From assembly GCA_020634815.1 (NCBI GenBank), contig JACKBA010000013.1, positions 83,310 through 147,309 on the forward strand: a DNA stretch of 64,000 nt, written 5' to 3'. The position numbers and the translations under genes were made by a program. Shown piece after piece: positions 59,012 to 64,000 of the stretch. The notes beneath the pieces were generated by a model. It saw only the letters and a program-made list of their open reading frames with translations. It was not told where the DNA came from and did no database searches. The first letter of the stretch is position 1. Each line of letters begins with the position of its first letter. Source of the DNA: Caldilineaceae bacterium (GTDB lineage: Bacteria > Chloroflexota > Anaerolineae > Caldilineales > Caldilineaceae).

Positions 59012-62000
59012 ATGAAACCTGCGCGCATGAAAAGCTGGATTGCCGTTATCTGTCTTGTCACGTTCTTGTTGCCACCAGCACGCGCCGTCGCCGCGCCGCT
59101 GGACACGGTCGTTGGCGACGGCACCGCGGCCAGTTGCGACGGTAATGCATTGGAAGCCGCCATCACCGCCGGCGGCACGGTGACCTTCAACTGCGGCGGC
59201 GCCCACACGATCCTGGCCAACACCATGGTCGTCGATGCGGGCAACACGGTTGTCGTCGATGGCGGCGGCCTCATCACCATCAGCGGCGAAGACCTGCGCC
59301 AGCTCTTCATCGTCGGCGCCGGCGCCAGCCTCACACTCAACAACATCACGCTGAGCAACGGCAACTGGCCGGGCCGCGGCGGCGCCATCGTCGTCTATGG
59401 CAGCGTGGCACTCAACAACAGCACGGTGCGCGACAGCCAGTCGCCGTGCGGGGCCTGTGACGGCAGCGACGGCATCGGCGGTGCGATCGCCGTGGAAGCG
59501 GGCGGCGCGCTCAGCGTCGCCAACAGCCAGTTGCTCGCCAACCAGGCGGCCTACTACGGCGGCGCGATCGCCCTCTACGGCGGCGCCGCCACCATCACGA
59601 GCAGCACCATCGACGGCAACACGGCCACCTATGAAGGCGGCGGGCTGTGGGTGAACAACGGCGCCGCGCTCACGCTGACGGAGAGCACCGTGCGCAATAA
59701 CCAGGCGACGCCCGCCACGCACGGCACGGGCGGCGGCCTCTACACACGCGGCGACGCCACCATCGCCCGCAGCACCTTCAGCACGAACCAGGCCGACAGC
59801 GGCGGCGGGCTGGCCATCTTCGGCGGCACATTTGCGGTGGAAAACAGCACCATCAGCGGCAACCGCGCGCGGGCGGCAACCGGCGGCATCACCTACGCGA
59901 CGCCCACCGGCGCCGGCGCGGCATCCTTCGCCAGCACGACGATCTACGGCAACGTCGTCGTCAACGTGGACAACGTCAGCAGCAACGCCAACCTCTACGT
60001 CAGCGGCCAGAGCGAGCCGCCCCAGTTTCAGAACACGATCATCGCCGGCAGCGCGCCGGGCGACAACTGCGTGATGGGCGTCAATCCCACCTCGCTCGGC
60101 TACAACCAGATCTCCGACGCCTCTTGCGCGCTGGCGGGGACCGGCGACGTGCCGAATGCCGCCATCGCCCTGGCGCCGCTGGCCGACAACGGCGGGCCGA
60201 CGCAGAGCCACCTGGCCGTCGTCGGCAGCTCCACCGTGGACGCGATCCCGGCGGCGAATTGCGCGGCCGCCATCGACCAGCGCGCTCTGCCGCGGCCGCA
60301 GGGACCGAATTGCGACACCGGCGCCGTCGAGGAGGTGCCGACGACGCAGCCGCCGCTGCCCGTGAGCCAGCCCTACTTTCTGGGCAAGCTGCTCGTACGT
60401 CCCATCAACCTGCCCATCTTCGCCATCAAGCCCAACATCGCCGCCACGCAACTGGAGATCACGCAGGGCATCCAGGAGGCGGACGGGCTGGGCGTGACGC
60501 TCGTCGCCGGCAAGCGCACCTTCGTCCGCTTCCACGTGCGCAAGACCAACGGCGTCGCCAACCCCGTCGTCGGCGCGCGGCTCTGGCGCATCGTCAACGG
60601 CCAGCGCTCCGGCGACCCGATCCTGCCCAGCGCGCGGCCCAGCCTCTACTACTTCGTGCCCTTCCGGCTGGGCGGCGCCAAATATATCGTCGACCCGACC
60701 GTCACCGTGCTGAGTTCGCCTGACCGCAACGCGCTGGCCGACTCCTTCTTCTTCCGCCTGCCCGATAGCTGGACCGCGGCCGGCTCGCTGACCGTCGAGG
60801 CCGAAGTCAACCCCACCTTCCTGCCCAACGCCGTCGACGAGTCCACGCGCACCGACAACACCTCGCGCATGACCTTCACCTTTGCGGACACGCCGCGCAT
60901 GATCCTGCGCCTCTTCTCCGTGCGCTACAAGAACAACGGCACGGTCATCACGCCGACCGAGACACAACTGCGCGAGGTCGAGGATTGGCTGCGCCGCGCC
61001 TATCCCATTTCCCGGCTGACCGTCATCCGCGACACGGAAGATATGACCAACCTCAACCGCATCCCCACCTGCGACGAGGTCAACGGCCGCCTCTTCTGGG
61101 ACAATCTCTTTCTCAAGTGGGCGGGCATCGACGCCGTACCGACGCGCTACTTTGGCCTGGTGGCCGACGCCAGCAGCTCGGTGTGGATGCGCGGCTGTGC
61201 GGCCGACATTCCCAGCTTCATCGCCTCCGGCCCGACCGGCGACCCCAACAACCACACCTTCTCGTCGTGGGACAAGAACAACGACGGCGAGAGCTTTGGC
61301 GACTGGTACACCGGCCACGAACTGGCGCATACATGGGGACGCAGCCACGTCACCTGCCGCGGCGACGAGCTAGGCGCCGATGCCGGTTATCCCATGGGCG
61401 AGAGCGGCTCCATCGGCCGCAGGAACAGCCAGAACCAGTACTGGGGCTTCGACATCTACCTGCGCGGGCCGATTGTCTACCCGCCCACGTGGAAAGATGT
61501 CATGACCTACTGCGACAACCAGTGGATCTCGGCCTACACCTACGAAGGCATCCGCAACCGGCTCGTGTCGGAGAACACGCCCGCCGCCCTTGCCAGCATG
61601 GCCGACGCGCCGCTGGCCGACTATCTCGTCGTGCAGGGCACGGTGACGCCGGCCGGCCCCGCCGCCACGCTCGACCTCGTCTACCGGCTGACCGCGCCGG
61701 CGGCGATTGCCAACTCGGCGCCCGGCCCGTACGCCATCCGGCTGGTGGGTGCGGGCGGCAGCGTGCTGGCCAATTATCCTTTCACCCCGCGCGTCGACAC
61801 GGAGGACCCCGCCGACCTGAACACGCCGCTGCTGGTGCTGGAGCAGGTGCCCTTCGTCGCCGGCACGCAGCAGATCCAGATCGTCACGGGTTCGAGCGTG
61901 CTGGCCACGCGCGCGGTGAGCGCCAACGCGCCGACCGTGGCCGTGACCGCGCCCGCCGGCGGCGAGACGGTGGACAGCGCCGGGCTGACCGTGAGCTGGA

Positions 62001-62866
62001 CAGCCGGCGATCTCGACGGCGACGCGCTGGTGGCGACGGTGCTCTACAGCCGCGACGGCGGCGCCCACTACGCACCGCTGCGCCTGCACGAGAGGGGGTC
62101 GAGCGTGGTGATTCCGTTGGAAGAACTGGGCGGCACGGCGCAGGGCAAGGTGCGCGTGATTGTCAGCGACGGCGTCAACACCGGGCAGGGCGATTCGGCC
62201 GGCGTCTTCAGCGTGCCCAACCAGCCGCCCGCCGTGCAGATCGTCACGCCCGACGACGGCGCCACCTTCGGCTACGGCCAGGTGATCCCGCTGACGGGCG
62301 CCGCCACCGACCTGGAGGATGCGACGCTGCCCGACAGCGCCTACGCGTGGTATTCCGACCTGGATGGGCTGCTGGGCGCCGGCCCGTCGCTCGACGCCGA
62401 CCTGGAGACGATCGGCACGCACACGATTACGCTGCTCGTAACCGACAGCGAGAGCGCCACCGGCAGCGCCCAGCGCACCGTCGTGGTCAGCGACGACGTC
62501 ATGGTGGCGGCGGCGGCGATGGTCGTTGCGCCGCCTGCTACCAACTTCGTGGCCGCGGCGGGCAGCACCGCAGTGCAGAGCCAGGCCATCAGCCTGCGCA
62601 ACCCCGATGGCAGCGAAGTGACCTGGCAGGCGAGCAGCGACGCGGCGTGGCTGACCGTAGCGACGGCGAGCGGCGTCACCCCGGCCGACCCGGAGCTGCG
62701 CGCCAACCCGACGGGGCTGGCTGCCGGCGACTATGCGGGCACGGTCACGATCACGAGCAGCGGGCCGGGCGGGGCGCTGCCCAGCCGGCAGGTGCGCGTG
62801 ACGCTGACCGTCGGCGGCGTGGCGGAGGCCGCGCCAAAGCTCTATCTGCCGGCGATCCGGCGGTAG
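59012..62866 (+). CDS. Secreted beta-helix / zinc metallopeptidase multidomain protein
   Basis: 1284 aa from ATG 59012 with GGAGAG 5 nt upstream. A signal peptide (WIAVICLVTFLLPPARA) leads to a right-handed beta-helix region (about 30-440; repeats such as LTLNNITLSNGN, ALNNSTVRDS, FAVENSTISGNRA). The part starting AATQLEITQGIQEADG is shared with the 2921 protein. The intact zinc site is HELAHTWGRSH (His769, Glu770, His773, His779). An Ig-like module (TVSWTAGDLDGDALVATVLY), a second Ig-like module and a BACON-like segment (SSDAAWLTVATASG) follow. It ends PKLYLPAIRR. Probably an exported protease or peptidoglycan/glycoprotein-acting enzyme. The N-terminal module differs from its paralogue's propeller. 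Confidence 0.87.
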   Translation: MKPARMKSWIAVICLVTFLLPPARAVAAPLDTVVGDGTAASCDGNALEAAITAGGTVTFNCGGAHTILANTMVVDAGNTVVVDGGGLITISGEDLRQLFIVGAGASLTLNNITLSNGNWPGRGGAIVVYGSVALNNSTVRDSQSPCGACDGSDGIGGAIAVEAGGALSVANSQLLANQAAYYGGAIALYGGAATITSSTIDGNTATYEGGGLWVNNGAALTLTESTVRNNQATPATHGTGGGLYTRGDATIARSTFSTNQADSGGGLAIFGGTFAVENSTISGNRARAATGGITYATPTGAGAASFASTTIYGNVVVNVDNVSSNANLYVSGQSEPPQFQNTIIAGSAPGDNCVMGVNPTSLGYNQISDASCALAGTGDVPNAAIALAPLADNGGPTQSHLAVVGSSTVDAIPAANCAAAIDQRALPRPQGPNCDTGAVEEVPTTQPPLPVSQPYFLGKLLVRPINLPIFAIKPNIAATQLEITQGIQEADGLGVTLVAGKRTFVRFHVRKTNGVANPVVGARLWRIVNGQRSGDPILPSARPSLYYFVPFRLGGAKYIVDPTVTVLSSPDRNALADSFFFRLPDSWTAAGSLTVEAEVNPTFLPNAVDESTRTDNTSRMTFTFADTPRMILRLFSVRYKNNGTVITPTETQLREVEDWLRRAYPISRLTVIRDTEDMTNLNRIPTCDEVNGRLFWDNLFLKWAGIDAVPTRYFGLVADASSSVWMRGCAADIPSFIASGPTGDPNNHTFSSWDKNNDGESFGDWYTGHELAHTWGRSHVTCRGDELGADAGYPMGESGSIGRRNSQNQYWGFDIYLRGPIVYPPTWKDVMTYCDNQWISAYTYEGIRNRLVSENTPAALASMADAPLADYLVVQGTVTPAGPAATLDLVYRLTAPAAIANSAPGPYAIRLVGAGGSVLANYPFTPRVDTEDPADLNTPLLVLEQVPFVAGTQQIQIVTGSSVLATRAVSANAPTVAVTAPAGGETVDSAGLTVSWTAGDLDGDALVATVLYSRDGGAHYAPLRLHERGSSVVIPLEELGGTAQGKVRVIVSDGVNTGQGDSAGVFSVPNQPPAVQIVTPDDGATFGYGQVIPLTGAATDLEDATLPDSAYAWYSDLDGLLGAGPSLDADLETIGTHTITLLVTDSESATGSAQRTVVVSDDVMVAAAAMVVAPPATNFVAAAGSTAVQSQAISLRNPDGSEVTWQASSDAAWLTVATASGVTPADPELRANPTGLAAGDYAGTVTITSSGPGGALPSRQVRVTLTVGGVAEAAPKLYLPAIRR

Positions 62867-62876
62867 CGCGGGGCGT

Positions 62877-62909
62877 AGACACCGAGTTTTTTGGAAAGAC
62901 TCGGTGTCT
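62877..62909 (+). terminator. Hairpin 8 nt after the metallopeptidase stop
   Basis: AGACACCGAGT pairs perfectly with ACTCGGTGTCT around an 11-nt loop that contains TTTTTT. No T-tract follows the stem, so a rho-independent function is uncertain; mRNA 3' protection is the alternative. Confidence 0.55.
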
Positions 62910-62969
62910 GGCTTTCCGACGACGCGAGGATATGCCTGGCAGGCGTCGATTTATGGGTGTTGAGAAAAC

Positions 62970-63054
62970 GATTCGGCAATGGCGTAGGGGCTTGGCATGC
63001 CAAGCCCGCCGGGCGATATATCGCCCCCTGGGCATGAAATTTCATGCCCCTACG
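62970..63054. repeat. Cloverleaf-forming repeat, family B (copy 2)
   Basis: Outer arms CGTAGGGGC (62983-62991) and GCCCCTACG (63046-63054) enclose TTGGCATGCCAA, GGGCGATATATCGCCC and GGGCATGAAATTTCATGCCC. Preceded by ATTCGGCAA, as in copy 1. Confidence 0.82.
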
Positions 63055-63137
63055 ACACCCAGGATATATTCTGAACGTTCATCAATCGGTGGATTCGGCG
63101 CGGATACGTTGAAGATGTAGAGGAACATGCCCAACCC

Positions 63138-63203
63138 GTAGGTGCGGTCTGTGACCGCACGGTGTTGACGGAATGACACCGTGCGGTCACAGACCGCACC
63201 TAC
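63138..63203. repeat. Nested palindrome with perfect 28-bp arms
   Basis: The arms 63138-63165 and 63176-63203 are exactly complementary around a 10-nt loop. They start GTAGGTGCGGTCTGTGACCG and end CGCACCTAC. Each arm also folds on itself (GTGCGGTC-TGT-GACCGCAC). Ends GTAG and CTAC match family A. Confidence 0.85.
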
Positions 63204-63227
63204 TTGATCGTCTCTTGTAGGTGAGAA

Positions 63228-64000
63228 CTAGAACCCGACCGGCGCACTCACGCCGGGATTGGCGCGCAGGATCGCCGACACCTCCAGGCGAAGCTGGCGG
63301 ATCGTCGTGCGCAGATCGGCCACCGTGGCATCGCGCGTCTCCGTGGCGTTCTTGGCCGCCAGGTGCGCGGCCTGCCGCGCATCGTAGAGCATATCCAGCG
63401 CGTTGAAGAGCGCCAGCGTCTCGTCGATGCGCTCGGCGTCGTAGCCCGCCGCGGCCAGGCGCGTCACGTGCGGCTCCTGCTTGGCCATGGCGAGCACCTT
63501 GCGCCCCGTGTCCAGGAACATCATGATTTGGCCCGGAATCGGCAGATCCAGCCAGAGCGTGGCGCGCACGTTGCGGTCTGCTTCCCGATCCGAAAAGACT
63601 GTGCGCCCGACCTGGCGGAAGGTGCCATAGGCGATCTGCGCCAGGTTGTGGCCGCGCTGCATGGCGATCACGGCGGTCGACTCTGCCAACATGAACTGCC
63701 AGCGTGTGTCCGTAGCCGCCTGCGATGCCTCCAGTTGCGCGATCGCCTCGGCCACGCGTTCCGGTGTGATACGGTTGGCCGCCAGCAGCGAAGCCAACGG
63801 CTCCTCGGCGGCGCCCAGCCCCTTGAGGAAGTTGTCGGCTTTGCCGATGTAGAGAAAGAGTTCCTCCGGCTGCGGATGGCGCACGATGGGCGGCCGCGGC
63901 GGTTCCGGCGGCGTCTCCTCTCCCGTTGCCACCGGCGCGGGCGCTGCGCTCGCCCCCGGCGCAACCGGCTGTTCCGTCACAGGGGGCGGAACGTCCTGCG
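63228..64000 (-). CDS. Helical protein of unknown function (5' end cut by window edge)
   Basis: The frame stays open to the right edge (about 257 codons visible). A GTG at 63980 could be the start, but the Pro-rich sequence continues upstream, so the true start may lie outside. After a Pro/Ala/Glu-rich N-terminus (PPEPPRPPIVRHPQPEE) the protein is mainly alpha-helical: LFLYIGKADNFLKGLG, ESTAVIAMQRGHNLAQIAYG, DLPIPGQIMMFLDTGRKVL and a C-terminal helix ATVADLRTTIRQLRLEVSAI. No signal peptide, membrane helix or catalytic motif is recognised. Confidence 0.6.
   Translation of the reverse strand, partial: QDVPPPVTEQPVAPGASAAPAPVATGEETPPEPPRPPIVRHPQPEELFLYIGKADNFLKGLGAAEEPLASLLAANRITPERVAEAIAQLEASQAATDTRWQFMLAESTAVIAMQRGHNLAQIAYGTFRQVGRTVFSDREADRNVRATLWLDLPIPGQIMMFLDTGRKVLAMAKQEPHVTRLAAAGYDAERIDETLALFNALDMLYDARQAAHLAAKNATETRDATVADLRTTIRQLRLEVSAILRANPGVSAPVGF

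Larger units (their letters stand above)
62867..63227. other. Gene-free interval with three palindromic elements
   Basis: It contains a hairpin after the metallopeptidase gene (62877-62909), the second cloverleaf repeat (62983-63054) and a nested palindrome (63138-63203). No coding frame of merit is seen. Confidence 0.7.

Noticed and set aside
58799..61348. An 849-codon open frame on the minus strand
   Set aside because: Antisense shadow of the 59012 gene; composition biased and no recognisable domain.

Overview
The window is a GC-rich bacterial chromosome segment with about 40 protein genes, three tRNA genes, one intact insertion sequence and an unusual number of intergenic repeats. The gene content suggests a Chloroflexota bacterium (Anaerolineae/Caldilineae type). 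The reasons are large secreted beta-rich proteins ending in LYLPAIRR, Pro/Thr-rich linkers, lipoproteins with LxAC lipoboxes, a Ser/Thr kinase, a T-box ahead of serS, and dispersed cacaaag-type repeats. This assignment is inference from gene style; no rRNA is present to confirm it.

Layout. 1-2788: a CHAT protease fused to TPRs and a formylglycine-generating-enzyme-like domain, cut by the left edge. 2921-7294: a secreted metallopeptidase-like protein whose first zinc ligand is replaced by Gln. 7.3-8.4 kb: a gene-free cluster of palindromes. 8.4-9.5 kb: a GAF histidine kinase. 9.8-15.4 kb: a BMP-type nucleoside uptake operon (two permeases, lipoprotein, deaminase, double ATPase). Only its first gene is readable; the rest carries single-base indels every few tens of bases. 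15.65-21.3 kb: an alpha/beta hydrolase with one frameshift, surE, and a phosphonate-type ABC transporter. 21.6-21.9 kb: tRNA-Arg and two tRNA-Ser. 22-27.2 kb: two membrane/lipid genes and an otsA-GT4-otsB cluster. 27.6-29.4 kb: serS under a Ser-type T-box. 29.4-36.8 kb: an SDR, an SNF2 helicase with a degenerate SWIM-like partner, a small secreted protein and a wax-ester-synthase-like acyltransferase. 36.9-39.7 kb: aspS and a lipoprotein cytochrome c. 39.8-41.1 kb: an IS4-like element with 11-bp target duplications. 41.2-50.3 kb: a LysM protein, small enzymes, a GH130, a peptidase, an aldo/keto reductase and a kinase. 50.4-54.3 kb: a giant membrane Fe-S/ferredoxin/flavoprotein fusion. 54.8-58.8 kb: a class II aldolase, an AAC(3)-like protein, a second GH130 and a VOC protein. 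59.0-62.9 kb: a paralogue of the first metallopeptidase, with an intact HExxHxxGxxH. 63.2-64.0 kb: a helical protein cut by the right edge.

How genes work together. The nucleoside operon would import nucleosides and deaminate the bases. The Phn genes would import phosphonate, phosphite or phosphate. The otsA-GT4-otsB set would make a compatible solute or glycoside. The two GH130 proteins and the aldolase fit sugar catabolism. serS is controlled by uncharged tRNA-Ser; a tRNA-Ser(GCT) matching the predicted specifier lies about 7 kb away.

Most noteworthy: a 72-bp cloverleaf-forming repeat with compensatory changes between two copies; a set of GTA...TAC-ended palindromes resembling REP elements; three genes with a -10 box exactly 7 nt from ATG, implying leaderless mRNAs; and the fusion proteins. 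Caution: about 11.0-15.72 kb looks like low-accuracy sequence, and gene decay should not be inferred there without read-level checks.
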